A stretch of DNA of 64,000 bases from JANNNF01 sp963772935 (GCA_963772935.1 CAVYZK010000008.1:310001-374000), one strand, 5' to 3'. Shown: positions 18,050-26,862, counted from the stretch's first letter. The notes: a model not told the origin generated them from the sequence alone. Translations and numbers: made by a program.

Positions 18050-18379
18050 CTAGGTCAGCCTGCCATGAAGCGTAGACCCCGACGACGCCTGACGCGCGTG
18101 GCGCTGCCAGACAGCGACGGGCACTTCCCACAGATCAAAACTCTGCGAATCCTTGGTGTAGGCGCACAGCACCACATCAACCCTATCGCGCAGGGTGTTC
18201 AGGCAGCCAAAGGTGGTGTTGGCGTTGCGCGCCACTCGCAAGGTCGCGCCTCGCCCATCGGGTAGGCGCAACTCGGAGGCGGTGGAGCTGACCAGAGTGC
18301 CAAGCTGTGCCGCCAGTGCCCGCCCGGTTCTGACGCCAAAATCGCGCCCTTCGCGGCCTGAAATTGCGTCCTGTGCCAT
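18050..18379 (-). CDS. Uncharacterised 109-residue protein
   Basis: A soluble protein starting MAQDAISGREGRDFGVRTGR with GGGGGT 8-9 nt upstream of the ATG at 18379. A longer in-frame ORF to 18442 lacks a ribosome site. The middle shows SELRLPDGRGATLRVARNA, followed by a LNTLRDRVDVVLCAY strand-helix and FDLWEVPVAVWQRHA. The pattern is reminiscent of reduced nuclease-like folds, but no catalytic set can be assigned, and I do not recognise the family. It lies directly upstream of the helicase gene on the same strand. Confidence 0.62.
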   Translation of the reverse strand: MAQDAISGREGRDFGVRTGRALAAQLGTLVSSTASELRLPDGRGATLRVARNANTTFGCLNTLRDRVDVVLCAYTKDSQSFDLWEVPVAVWQRHARQASSGSTLHGRLT

Positions 18380-18500
18380 ATGACCCCCAGATCCAGCCGC
18401 ACACCCACAGGTTGAACTGCTGTGCCCCCAAAAGCCACACAAATTCGGTAAGCCGCAATTTCACTTGCCCAAAGCCCAACCGCCGCCTATCCCCTAGCCC

Positions 18501-19313
18501 ATGAAAATCCTCTTTCTTGGCGATGTGATGGGGCGGGCGGGGCGGGCTGCGGTGACTGAAAGGTTGCCGGGGTTGCGTGCCGATTGGGGCCTCGATTTCG
18601 TGGTGGTGAATGGCGAGAATGCCAGTCAGGGCGCGGGGCTGTCGCCCGAACATGCGCGGCTGATCCTGGCGGCGGGGGCCGATTGCATCACCCTTGGCGA
18701 CCATGCCTTCGATCAGAAGGACATGCTGGGATATATAGAGACCGAACCCCGCATCATCCGCCCGCTGAATTTTTCGAAGGTCGCGCCGGGCAAGGGGTTC
18801 AAGGTATTTGATGCAACCCAAGGCCGCCGGGTGCTGGTGACCCAAGCCCTTGGGCAGGTGTTCATGAAACGGCCCTTCGATGATCCGTTTTCGGCGGTTG
18901 AATCGGTGCTGAAGGCGCATACTCTGGGGGCGTCGGTACAGGCGAGCATTCTGGACATCCACGCCGAGGCCACGTCGGAAAAGATGGCCATGGGCCATTG
19001 GTGCGACGGACAGGCCAGCCTCGTGGTTGGCACCCACACCCATGTGCCCACGGGCGATGCAATGATCCTGCCCGGTGGAACGGCTTATCTGACCGATGCA
19101 GGCATGTGCGGCGATTACAACTCGGTCATCGGGATGGAAAAGCTGGAACCCCTGCGCCGGTTCATCACCGGCATGGCCAAGGGGCGCTTCGAACCTGCGG
19201 AGGGGCCGGCCACCCTTTCGGGCGTGTATGTCGAAACGGACGACCGCACGGGGCGGGCAACGAAGGTGTCGATGATCCGCAATGGCGGGCGGCTGCAAGA
19301 GGCGCGGCCTTGA
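18501..19313 (+). CDS. YmdB-family metallophosphoesterase
   Basis: A 270-residue protein of the TIGR00282 family. It begins MKILFLGDVMGRAGRAAV, carries FVVVNGENASQGAGLSPEHA, TLGDHAFDQKDML, and GTHTHVPTGDAMILPGGTAY, which provide the Asp, Glu/Asn and His ligands of the bimetal site. The Bacillus homologue is a 2',3'-cyclic nucleotide phosphodiesterase affecting biofilm behaviour; the role in alphaproteobacteria is not clear. The DMT transporter gene starts 2 bp after its stop, so they are co-transcribed. Confidence 0.9.
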   Translation: MKILFLGDVMGRAGRAAVTERLPGLRADWGLDFVVVNGENASQGAGLSPEHARLILAAGADCITLGDHAFDQKDMLGYIETEPRIIRPLNFSKVAPGKGFKVFDATQGRRVLVTQALGQVFMKRPFDDPFSAVESVLKAHTLGASVQASILDIHAEATSEKMAMGHWCDGQASLVVGTHTHVPTGDAMILPGGTAYLTDAGMCGDYNSVIGMEKLEPLRRFITGMAKGRFEPAEGPATLSGVYVETDDRTGRATKVSMIRNGGRLQEARP

Positions 19314-19315
19314 CC

Positions 19316-20257
19316 ATGCCGGTTGCCAAGACGCCGTGGGTATCGGAAAAGACCGGACTGCTGGCGGTGCTGGTCGTGCTGGGTGTGGGCTGGGGGGCAA
19401 CGCAGCCGCTGGGCAAGATTGCAACGACCACCGGGCACCCGCCGTTTGGCCTGATCTTCTGGCAGTTGGTGATCTGCACGCTGGTGTTGGGGGCGATCAC
19501 ATTGGTGCGGGGGCGTGGGCTGGTCTTTACCCGCGCCGCGTTGCAGTTTTACATCGTGGTCGCGGTGATGGGCACGCTGATCCCGAACGCGGCCTTTTAC
19601 GTTTCGGTTACCAGACTGCCTGCGGGCATCATGTCGATCCTGATATCGACGGTGCCGCTGATGGCATTTCCGCTGGCCTTGATGCTGCGGATCGACGGAT
19701 TCTCGGCGCGGCGTCTGATCGGGTTGTTGCTGGGGCTGGCCGGGGTTGCGCTGATCGCCCTGCCCGCGTCCAGCCTGCCGGACCCCGCGATGGTGGCGTT
19801 TTTGCCGTTGGCGATGATCGGCCCGCTGTTTTACGCGATGGAAAGCACCTATGTCGCCCGGTTCGGCATGGCAGGAATGGACCCTGTGCAGGCGATGTTC
19901 GGGGCGTCTCTGGCGGGGATGATCCTGTGCCTGCCCGTCACGCTGGCCACGGATCAGTGGATCGCACCCGTGTGGCCGCTTGGCCGGGCCGAGCAGGCAC
20001 TGATCCTGTCATCCGCCATTCATGCCATGCTGTATGCGGGCTACGTTGGCCTTGCGGCGCGCGCGGGCGCGGTGTTTGCCTCGCAAACCTCATATCTGGT
20101 GACGGCGTCGGGTGTTTTCTGGGCAATGGCTTTGCTGGGGGAAAGGTTTTCTCCCATGGTCTGGGCGGCCCTTGTGGTGATGTTGTCGGGTGTGGCATTG
20201 GTGCAACCACGTTCAAAGCGGCTGTTACAGCCGGATGCTGCTGCCAAACTGGGCTGA
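19316..20257 (+). CDS. EamA/DMT-family transporter
   Basis: A 313-residue inner-membrane protein with about ten hydrophobic helices in two EamA halves (roughly 15-150 and 160-300). Signature bits include GVGWGATQPLGKI, AAFYVSVTRLPAGIMSILISTVP (shortened in use) and FASQTSYLVTASGVFWAM. The substrate is unknown; members export amino acids and metabolites. The ATG at 19316 is 2 bp after the ymdB-like stop. It is followed 19 bp later by an SLC13 transporter gene, forming a four-gene plus-strand run. Confidence 0.87.
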   Translation: MPVAKTPWVSEKTGLLAVLVVLGVGWGATQPLGKIATTTGHPPFGLIFWQLVICTLVLGAITLVRGRGLVFTRAALQFYIVVAVMGTLIPNAAFYVSVTRLPAGIMSILISTVPLMAFPLALMLRIDGFSARRLIGLLLGLAGVALIALPASSLPDPAMVAFLPLAMIGPLFYAMESTYVARFGMAGMDPVQAMFGASLAGMILCLPVTLATDQWIAPVWPLGRAEQALILSSAIHAMLYAGYVGLAARAGAVFASQTSYLVTASGVFWAMALLGERFSPMVWAALVVMLSGVALVQPRSKRLLQPDAAAKLG

Positions 20258-20276
20258 ACAATAGACAGGACACGAT

Positions 20277-22055
20277 ATGTTCGGAATTGAAATAGCCCAA
20301 GACATGCAGCCCTATGTGGCGCTTGCGATCCTTGTCGTGATGTTCGTGCTGTTTGTACGTGAGACGTTCCCGGTTGAGGTGACGGCCATCGCGGGGGCCG
20401 CGATCATGCTGTTGTTGGGGATGCTGCCGATCAAGGACGGGTTGGCGGTGCTGTCAAACTCGGCCCCCTGGACGATCCTCATGATGTTCCTGATCATGGG
20501 CGGCCTGGTCCGCACTGGTGCGGTGGAGATGATCATTTCCATCGCCGAAAAGCATGTCGAGGAGCGCCCCCGCCTGACCATCGTGGTTCTGTTCAGCTTT
20601 ATCGCTGTGGCATCCGCGTTCATGAACAACACGCCGCTGGTGGCGGTGATGATCCCGGTGGTGATGCAAATCGCGATCCGGTTGAAGACAGCACCGTCCA
20701 AGCTGATGATCCCGCTCAGCTACATGACCGTTCTGGGTGGCATGATGAGCCTGATCGGCACTTCGACCAACCTGCTGGTGGACGGTGTCGCGCGCGATGA
20801 GGGGCTGGCCCCCTTTACCATCTTTGAAATCATGCCACTGGGTCTGGCGCTGACCGTGGCGGGGGGGCTGTATCTGGCGCTTGCAGGGCAGAAATTGCTG
20901 CCGGTGCGCCAGTCGATGGGGATGCTGCTGTCGGACCGGCGCAAGATGAAATTTTTCACCGAGGTGGCTGTGCCCGAAGGGTCCGCGCTGACCGGGCAGG
21001 CCCCGCAGGACATCGACATTTTCCGGCGTGATGGTGTGCGGGTGATCGACGTGCTGCGCGGCGATGCCAGCTTGCGGCGCGATATGGCTTCGGTCCGTCT
21101 TGCCCCGGGTGACCGGGTGGTTTTGCGCACTGAAATGACCGAATTGATGGGTTTCAAAGAGCACAAAGACGTGGTGATGGTGGATAAGCTGTCATCCGTC
21201 GCAACGGAGACGGTTGAGGTGCTGATCAGCCCCGGCTGCCGGATGGAGGGGCGGTCTTTGGGCGAGTTACGCCTGCGCCGCCGTTACGGCGTCTATGTGC
21301 TGGCCGCCCACCGTCGCAACCAGAACATCGGGCGTCAGTTGGACGAGCTGGTGGTGCGCGTCGGGGACACCCTGCTGCTGGAAGGCACGACCGAAGACAT
21401 TCAGCGTCTGGCCGCGGACATGGATCTTGTCGATATCTCGCATCCGTCGATCAAGGCCTTCCGCCGCGCCAAGGCCCCGATTGCGATTGCGGCCCTGTTG
21501 TTTGTGGTGCTGCTGTCGGCGTTTGACATGGCCCCGATCACGGCGCTTGGGCTGGTCTCGGTTGCCATCATCCTGATGACGCGCTGCATCGACAGCGACG
21601 AGGCGTTTTCCTTTGTCGATGGCCGGTTGCTGGCGATGATTTTCGCCATGCTGGCCGTGGGCGAAGGGCTGGATCATACCGGGGCCGTCGGGTTGATCGT
21701 GACCGCTGCCAAACCGTGGCTGGAAGGGTTGTCGCCGTTCTGGCTGATCTTGTGCGTCTATTTCCTTGGGTTGATCCTGACCGAATTCTTGTCGAACAAC
21801 GCGGTGGCCGTGATCTACACGCCGATTGCGATGCACCTTGGCACGCAACTCGGGCTGGACCCCCGCCCCTTTGCAGTGACGGTGATGTTTTCGGCCACGC
21901 TCGCCTTTGCGACCCCGGTGGGCTATCAGACCAACATGATGGTCTATGGCCCCGGCGGGTATCGCTTTTCGGACTATATGAAAATCGGCATCCCGCTGAA
22001 CATTCTGACCGGCTTGCTGGCCTCGGCGCTGATCCCGCTGCTTTGGCCGCTGTGA
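20277..22055 (+). CDS. SLC13-family transporter with RCK_C (TrkA-C) domains
   Basis: A 592-residue membrane protein. Two hydrophobic halves of the ArsB/NhaD-like citrate transporter type flank a soluble insert at about residues 205-395 that holds two TrkA-C domains (LTGQAPQDIDIFRRDGVRV and GRSLGELRLRRRYGVYVL). Motifs MNNTPLVAVMIPV and GTSTNLLVDGV in the first half and EFLSNNAVAVIYTPIA with TPVGYQTNMMVYGPGGY in the second are typical SNT-type signatures. The likely substrates are sulfate or dicarboxylates. It overlaps the lipoprotein gene by 4 bp (GTGA). Confidence 0.9.
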   Translation: MFGIEIAQDMQPYVALAILVVMFVLFVRETFPVEVTAIAGAAIMLLLGMLPIKDGLAVLSNSAPWTILMMFLIMGGLVRTGAVEMIISIAEKHVEERPRLTIVVLFSFIAVASAFMNNTPLVAVMIPVVMQIAIRLKTAPSKLMIPLSYMTVLGGMMSLIGTSTNLLVDGVARDEGLAPFTIFEIMPLGLALTVAGGLYLALAGQKLLPVRQSMGMLLSDRRKMKFFTEVAVPEGSALTGQAPQDIDIFRRDGVRVIDVLRGDASLRRDMASVRLAPGDRVVLRTEMTELMGFKEHKDVVMVDKLSSVATETVEVLISPGCRMEGRSLGELRLRRRYGVYVLAAHRRNQNIGRQLDELVVRVGDTLLLEGTTEDIQRLAADMDLVDISHPSIKAFRRAKAPIAIAALLFVVLLSAFDMAPITALGLVSVAIILMTRCIDSDEAFSFVDGRLLAMIFAMLAVGEGLDHTGAVGLIVTAAKPWLEGLSPFWLILCVYFLGLILTEFLSNNAVAVIYTPIAMHLGTQLGLDPRPFAVTVMFSATLAFATPVGYQTNMMVYGPGGYRFSDYMKIGIPLNILTGLLASALIPLLWPL

Positions 22056-22408
22056 GGGCGTTGGTTGCCCTTGTGCTGCTGGTTGGCTGTACAACCGCAA
22101 GCCCAGATGCAGTCCCCGCAGCGCCCGCCAAGGCCAGTCTGTCGCGCGATGCCCTGACCGTTGTGCTGACCGATGGGACGCGCTGCAAACAGCGCTTGGA
22201 CGGGACGGGGGCGCAGTCGGGCCGCATGGCTGCCTGCGGGGTGGGTATGGGGTTTGCGATCCGCCCGCTTGACCGCGTGATGCTGGCCCGGATGCCCCGC
22301 CAATATGCCCAGCCGCTGCGTCAGGAGGGGGCGAATGCGCCGCTGGCTGAAGTGATCCTGACCGACCCCGCTGGCATTGACCACGTCTTCCTGTCGCCTG
22401 CGGGCTGA
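22052..22408 (+). CDS. Small predicted lipoprotein
   Basis: A 118-residue protein read from a GTG at 22052 that overlaps the transporter stop as GTGA. The first 13 residues form a short hydrophobic signal ending in LLVGC, a clear lipobox with the lipidated cysteine at residue 13. The mature part has TDGTRCKQRLDGTG and LAEVILTDPAGID and no recognised domain. Translational coupling to the SLC13 transporter suggests a role in the same envelope process; function unknown. Confidence 0.68.
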   Translation: MRALVALVLLVGCTTASPDAVPAAPAKASLSRDALTVVLTDGTRCKQRLDGTGAQSGRMAACGVGMGFAIRPLDRVMLARMPRQYAQPLRQEGANAPLAEVILTDPAGIDHVFLSPAG

Positions 22409-22419
22409 AGACCAGGCCG

Positions 22420-23190
22420 CTAAATCAGGCCTTGTGCGGCCAGTTTGCTGCGGTTGGCGCGGCTGACGGGGATACGGCTGCCACAGACCAGCAACAACAC
22501 CAACCCACCCTTGACAGACTCCACCCCGGCCACCGCCGCCCAAGCCACCCAATGCGACCGGTGTACCTGCGCCCCCGGCACCGACCCGACTTCGGCTATC
22601 GCATCCGAGAGCCGCAGCAGCAGGCTTGCCATGCCATTTTCCGTGTGCACGTCGACATAGTGGTCACGCACCGAAATCGCCTGCAACGCCCCCCGTACCT
22701 CGACGGGCAAGCGGGCGACCAGACGCGAAGGCCCCTCTGCTGGTACGACCTCCGCAGCCGCTGGCGGCCCCAGTGCAGGCTCGGCCTGATACTCACCCAG
22801 ATAGGTCCGCACTGTGCACACCGACAGCGCAGACAGGAACGTCATCAGCACCACCTGCCACAGCGGCACCACCAACGCCAGATCGCGTGCCTGCAGGGCC
22901 AGGGTCGTCATGTAAAGCAAGGGCGAAAACGTCAGCGAAAAGATCAGTGCAACGACCGCTGACCGCAACCGAGAATGTGTTCCTTCCAGCCACCGATCCA
23001 CGCAGCGCCGATAGAGCGCGGCCATCGGAATGGCGATACCGATCAGCACCAACCACATTGCAAACCGATCCTGCATCGGCATCGTGTCATAGGTGCCGAA
23101 CGGGCCGGAAAGGGCCGCAATCGCGGCAAGCAGCCCCCACAATATGAGTGTCCGCGGAACACGATTTATAGACTGCCAAACCCGACGCAC
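22420..23190 (-). CDS. Membrane-anchored LytTR transcriptional regulator
   Basis: A 256-residue protein. The first ~125 residues hold about four hydrophobic helices (for example LILWGLLAAIAALSG, FAMWLVLIGIAIPMAAL, AVVALIFSLTFSPLLYM and VVLMTFLSALSVCTV). After a linker, the C-terminal LytTR DNA-binding domain shows IQAISVRDHYVDVHTENG-like sequence (here LQAISVRDHYVDVHTENG), LLRLSDAIAE and the VHRSHWVAW block. LytTR domains bind direct repeats in promoters; membrane attachment suggests direct sensing of an envelope signal. No kinase or transporter partner is adjacent on its strand. Confidence 0.88.
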   Translation of the reverse strand: MRRVWQSINRVPRTLILWGLLAAIAALSGPFGTYDTMPMQDRFAMWLVLIGIAIPMAALYRRCVDRWLEGTHSRLRSAVVALIFSLTFSPLLYMTTLALQARDLALVVPLWQVVLMTFLSALSVCTVRTYLGEYQAEPALGPPAAAEVVPAEGPSRLVARLPVEVRGALQAISVRDHYVDVHTENGMASLLLRLSDAIAEVGSVPGAQVHRSHWVAWAAVAGVESVKGGLVLLLVCGSRIPVSRANRSKLAAQGLI

Positions 23191-23353
23191 AGCTTACCTC
23201 AAACCTACACTTCTTATCCTTTTAGCCAGTATCCCTGCACCAAAAGTGGAACAAATCCTATCCGATTCCATGCCACATGCAATCCTCTCAGGCGCTTGTG
23301 GAGCCCGAGCTTGACCGGCCTCCACAAACCAGCGTGGCTTTTTTGCGCAGCAA

Positions 23354-24244
23354 TCAGGCCGTCAAACCTTCCGGTTCTGCAAGGCCATTGGCCCGGCAAC
23401 AAGCGGTCAAAGTGTTGGCCAACAGGCAGGCAATCGTCATCGGCCCGACCCCGCCCGGCACCGGGGTGATCGCCCCTGCCACGGCAGCGGCACTGGCGTA
23501 ATGCACGTCGCCCACCAGTTTGGCTTTGCCATCGCGTTCGATCCGGTTGATGCCGACGTCGATCACCGTGGCCCCCGGCTTCACGAAATCACCAGTGATC
23601 ATCTCGGGGCGGCCCACAGCGGCGACCAGAATATCCGCCCCCCGGCAGACAGCGGCCAGATCCTTGGTGCGGCTATGCGCAATCGTCACCGTGCAACTAT
23701 CGCCCAGCAGCAGTTGCGCCATCGGCTTGCCCACGATGTTCGACCGCCCGACGACGACCGCATTCATGCCAGACAGTGACCCGTGATGGTCGCGCAGCAT
23801 CATCAGACAGCCCAAGGGCGTACAGGGCACCATCGACTTTTGCCCGGTACCCAAAAGCCCGACATTGCTGATATGAAACCCGTCCACATCCTTGGCCGGA
23901 TCAATGGTGTTGATGATCAGTTCCGAATTCAGATGCCCCGGCAGCGGCAGTTGCACCAGAATGCCATGCACCGCAGGATCGGCATTCAGGCGGTGGATCA
24001 GCGCCAGCAGATCGGCCTCTGACGTCGCCGCATCCAGCCGATGCTCGAAAGACGCCATGCCGACTTCGACGGTCGAGGCATGTTTGTTGCGGACATAGAC
24101 TTGGCTTGCCGGATCTTCCCCCACCAGCACAACGGCCAGACCGGGCTGCAAGCCGCGTTCCTCGACCAGCCGCGCCACATGCCGGCCAACCTCGGCCCGT
24201 ACCTTTGCCGCGAAAACCTTGCCATCAATCACCGTCGCCGTCAT
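23354..24244 (-). CDS. folD: Bifunctional methylene-THF dehydrogenase/methenyl-THF cyclohydrolase
   Basis: A 296-residue cytosolic enzyme interconverting 5,10-methylene-, methenyl- and 10-formyl-tetrahydrofolate with NADP. Characteristic segments are SQVYVRNKHAS (Tyr/Lys catalytic region), GILVQLPLPGHLN, VPCTPLGCLMML, VVGRSNIVGKPMAQLLL (nucleotide-binding) and TPVPGGVGPMTIACLL. It is the last gene of a minus-strand run that starts with fhs, so both one-carbon folate enzymes are probably co-expressed. One base separates it from the small membrane ORF upstream. Confidence 0.96.
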   Translation of the reverse strand: MTATVIDGKVFAAKVRAEVGRHVARLVEERGLQPGLAVVLVGEDPASQVYVRNKHASTVEVGMASFEHRLDAATSEADLLALIHRLNADPAVHGILVQLPLPGHLNSELIINTIDPAKDVDGFHISNVGLLGTGQKSMVPCTPLGCLMMLRDHHGSLSGMNAVVVGRSNIVGKPMAQLLLGDSCTVTIAHSRTKDLAAVCRGADILVAAVGRPEMITGDFVKPGATVIDVGINRIERDGKAKLVGDVHYASAAAVAGAITPVPGGVGPMTIACLLANTLTACCRANGLAEPEGLTA

Positions 24245-24245
24245 G

Positions 24246-24467
24246 TCAGTCTTCCTTGTCGATCAAAGGCCGCAAGCTGTGCGGCTCGTATTTGTAGTAC
24301 CTCAGATAGGGACGCCACAGCGACGCCAGGCACCCATAGGCTGCACGCCAGATGGGCGTGAAGTAGACTTTGACGAACCAACCGCCGCTTGCGAACAGCA
24401 CCACCACGAAACCTGAACCCATCTGCGCGCTCAGCCATATCGCAAGAAGATTGATGCCAAAACACAC
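24246..24467 (-). CDS. Small membrane protein in the folate operon
   Basis: A 73-residue protein with about 45 mostly hydrophobic residues (CFGINLLAIWLSAQMGSG, FVVVLFASGGWFVKVYF) and a basic, Tyr-rich C-terminus (WRPYLRYYKYEP). The start is taken as the GTG at 24467. It fits tightly between the 31-codon ORF upstream and folD, one base before the folD ATG, which supports expression. I do not recognise a family. A joined reading with the upstream small ORF through an undetected indel is possible given the other indels in this window. Confidence 0.55.
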   Translation of the reverse strand: MCFGINLLAIWLSAQMGSGFVVVLFASGGWFVKVYFTPIWRAAYGCLASLWRPYLRYYKYEPHSLRPLIDKED

Positions 24468-24469
24468 CC

Positions 24470-24565
24470 CTATCGCAGCAGACCGGCGCAGACGGACACC
24501 GCAATCAACCCAAATCCCAGGACCAGTTCCAGCAAACGCCCCCCGCGTCTGCCGTGATAAGTCAC
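24470..24565 (-). CDS. Possible 31-residue membrane microprotein
   Basis: A short ORF whose GTG start at 24565 overlaps the chorismate mutase stop as GTGA, with GAGGG immediately upstream. The product is a short Arg-rich N-terminus (TYHGRRGGR) followed by one hydrophobic helix (LLELVLGFGLIAVSVCAGLL). The stop is 2 bp before the GTG of the next small membrane ORF. Tight coupling on both sides argues for translation; it may instead be the N-terminal part of the next ORF if one base is missing here. Confidence 0.4.
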   Translation of the reverse strand: MTYHGRRGGRLLELVLGFGLIAVSVCAGLLR

Positions 24566-24867
24566 CCCTCGGCGTCCTTGCCCAGATGCGCTTCTTCCCG
24601 CTCGATCGACCAGTCGATCAGCTTGCGCCACAGCTTTTCCAGCTTGTCCGGCGGCAACCCGTGGGCCGCCGCATGACGCCGCACATTGGCGACCACTTCC
24701 TCGACCCGAGGCGTGATCCGTGCAGGAATGCCCGCGCTTTCCTTGATCTCCGCCGCCCGGTCGATATAGGCCACGCGGGCCGCAAACAGCGCCACCAGTT
24801 CGGCATCCAACCGGTCAATCTCGACCCGAAGTTCGGCCATGTTGGCACAGTCTTGCGGCGTTTTCAT
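24562..24867 (-). CDS. Chorismate mutase, AroQ type
   Basis: A 101-residue all-helical protein of the AroQ class converting chorismate to prephenate for Phe/Tyr synthesis. Typical features are the long first helix LRVEIDRLDAELVALFAAR, the RAAEIKESAGIPARITPRVEEV region with active-site Arg/Lys, and the final helix KLWRKLIDWSIEREEAHL. The ATG at 24867 has GGGGAT 8 nt upstream; an alternative ATG lies at 24873. Its place between fhs and folD is unusual for function but is consistent with an operon. Confidence 0.87.
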   Translation of the reverse strand: MKTPQDCANMAELRVEIDRLDAELVALFAARVAYIDRAAEIKESAGIPARITPRVEEVVANVRRHAAAHGLPPDKLEKLWRKLIDWSIEREEAHLGKDAEG

Positions 24868-24926
24868 AGGCATCCCCCGGTTCTGACGCTCACCTCTTAT
24901 CGCGGGCATCAGAACAGGGCAACGCG

Positions 24927-26600
24927 TCAGAACAACCCTTCGACCTGCCCCGCATCGTTCAGCCGGATCACCTCGGCCGAGGGCACACGCGGCAGACCCG
25001 GCATCGTCATGATCTCGCCGCAGATCGCCACAACAAACCCTGCACCTGCCGACAGGCGCACTTCGCGCACCGGCACCGAATGCCCGGTCGGTGCCCCGCG
25101 CACCGACGGGTCGGTGGTGAAGCTGTACTGCGTCTTGGCGACGCAGATCGGCAGATGGCCATACCCGGCAGCCTCCCATGTTTTCAACTGATCCCGGATC
25201 GCCTTGTCGGCAATCACATCGTCTGCGTGGTAAATACGCTTGGCGATGGTTTCGATCTTGGCGAACAGCGGCATGTCATCGGGATATAACGGCGCGAAAT
25301 TGGAGGCCCCTTCCGCAAGTTGCACAACCTTATGTGCCAGTGCCTCTATCCCCGCAGACCCAAGCGCCCAATGGCGGCACAAGATCGCCTCGGCCCCCTG
25401 ATCGGCAACATAGGCCTGCACGGCGGCAATCTCGGCTTCGGTGTCGCTGCCGAAATGGTTGATCGCCACCACCACCGGCACGCCAAAGCCTTTGACGTTG
25501 CCGATATGGCGGCCAAGGTTGGGGCAGCCTTTCTTGACCGCCTCGACGTTTTCGGCCCCAAGGTCGGCCTTGGCCACCCCCCCGTTCATCTTCATCGCGC
25601 GCACCGTTGCCACGATGACGGCGGCCGAAGGCATCAATCCCGCTTTGCGGCATTTGATGTCAAAGAACTTTTCGGCTCCCAGATCTGCCCCGAATCCGGC
25701 CTCTGTCACCACATAATCGCCCAGCTTCAGCGCGGTCTTGGTGGCAATCACCGAATTGCACCCATGGGCGATATTGGCAAACGGCCCGCCATGCACGAAG
25801 GCCGGGTTGTTTTCCAGCGTTTGCACGAGGTTTGGCTGCATCGCGTCTTTCAGCAGCACGGTCATCGCACCATCCGCCTTGATATCGCGGCAGTAGATCG
25901 GCTTTTTGGCGCGTGTGTAGGCCACGACAATATCGCCCAGACGCTTTTGCAGATCGGCAAGATCGTTGGACAGGCACAAGATCGCCATGACCTCGGAGGC
26001 CACGGTTATGTCAAATCCGGTCTGGCGCGGAAAGCCGTTCGAGATGCCGCCAAGGTTGACCACTGTATCGCGCAAGGCGCGGTCGTTCATATCCATCACC
26101 CGGCGCCAGACGATGCGGCGCTCGTCGATCTCCAGTTCATTGCCCCAGTAGATGTGATTGTCGATCATCGCCGACAGCAGATTATGGGCCGAGGTGATGG
26201 CGTGGAAATCGCCGGTGAAATGCAGGTTCATTTCTTCCATCGGCACGATCTGCGAATAGCCGCCCCCCGCAGCCCCGCCCTTCATGCCGAAGTTCGGGCC
26301 AAGGCTGGCCTCGCGGATGCAGACCACCGCTTTCTTTCCGATGCGGTTCAGACCATCACCCAGACCGACGGTCGTCGTCGTCTTGCCCTCGCCTGCGGGG
26401 GTCGGGTTGATCGCCGTCACCAGGATCAGCTTGCCATCCGGCTTGCCCGCCAGCGATTTGATGAAGTCCTGACCCACCTTGGCCTTATCATGGCCGTAAG
26501 GCAGCAGATGGTCGGACGGGATGCCCAGTTTGGCCCCGATTTCCATGATCGGCTTCTTTTTTGCCTCACGCGCAATCTCGATATCGGTTTTGAAAGCCAT
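24927..26600 (-). CDS. fhs: Formate-tetrahydrofolate ligase
   Basis: A 557-residue ATP-dependent enzyme that makes 10-formyl-THF from formate and THF. The nucleotide-binding TPAGEGKTTTTVGLGDGLN segment is near residues 65-85; GGAAGGGYSQIVPMEEMNLH, PNLVQTLENNPAFVHGGPFANIAHG (shortened in use) and the C-terminal ICGEIMTMPGLPRVPSAEVI are family hallmarks. The start at 26600 has GGAGG 8-12 nt upstream, preferred to the upstream in-frame 26615. It leads the minus-strand run fhs, chorismate mutase, two small ORFs, folD. Confidence 0.97.
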   Translation of the reverse strand: MAFKTDIEIAREAKKKPIMEIGAKLGIPSDHLLPYGHDKAKVGQDFIKSLAGKPDGKLILVTAINPTPAGEGKTTTTVGLGDGLNRIGKKAVVCIREASLGPNFGMKGGAAGGGYSQIVPMEEMNLHFTGDFHAITSAHNLLSAMIDNHIYWGNELEIDERRIVWRRVMDMNDRALRDTVVNLGGISNGFPRQTGFDITVASEVMAILCLSNDLADLQKRLGDIVVAYTRAKKPIYCRDIKADGAMTVLLKDAMQPNLVQTLENNPAFVHGGPFANIAHGCNSVIATKTALKLGDYVVTEAGFGADLGAEKFFDIKCRKAGLMPSAAVIVATVRAMKMNGGVAKADLGAENVEAVKKGCPNLGRHIGNVKGFGVPVVVAINHFGSDTEAEIAAVQAYVADQGAEAILCRHWALGSAGIEALAHKVVQLAEGASNFAPLYPDDMPLFAKIETIAKRIYHADDVIADKAIRDQLKTWEAAGYGHLPICVAKTQYSFTTDPSVRGAPTGHSVPVREVRLSAGAGFVVAICGEIMTMPGLPRVPSAEVIRLNDAGQVEGLF

Positions 26601-26862
26601 GTCCGTCTCCTCCAAGACATCCCCCGTCTAGGCCAAGGTGATATCGGGGGAATGGCGTTCTGCCATGCGATTTTCCGACCTGCAGCCCAAATTTTCGCCA
26701 GATGCGCAACAGAACAGTCAATAGCGCGTCTCCGGCAGGGGAAACCGCGCCTTCGCAATACCTTGCGTTGATCTGACAGGCCTGCCCTACCGCAGACGGA
26801 GTATGCAAAGGCAATCATGGCGCGCTAGTTTTCCACGACTCTAACCGAATCGGAACGCACCC

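Noticed and set aside
18183..19424. 413-codon minus-strand ORF opposite the YmdB-like gene
   Set aside because: Basic, low-information sequence typical of GC-rich antisense frames; the plus strand has metallophosphoesterase motifs.
25320..26771. 483-codon plus-strand ORF opposite fhs
   Set aside because: Antisense shadow caused by high GC3; the fhs reading frame carries all family motifs.
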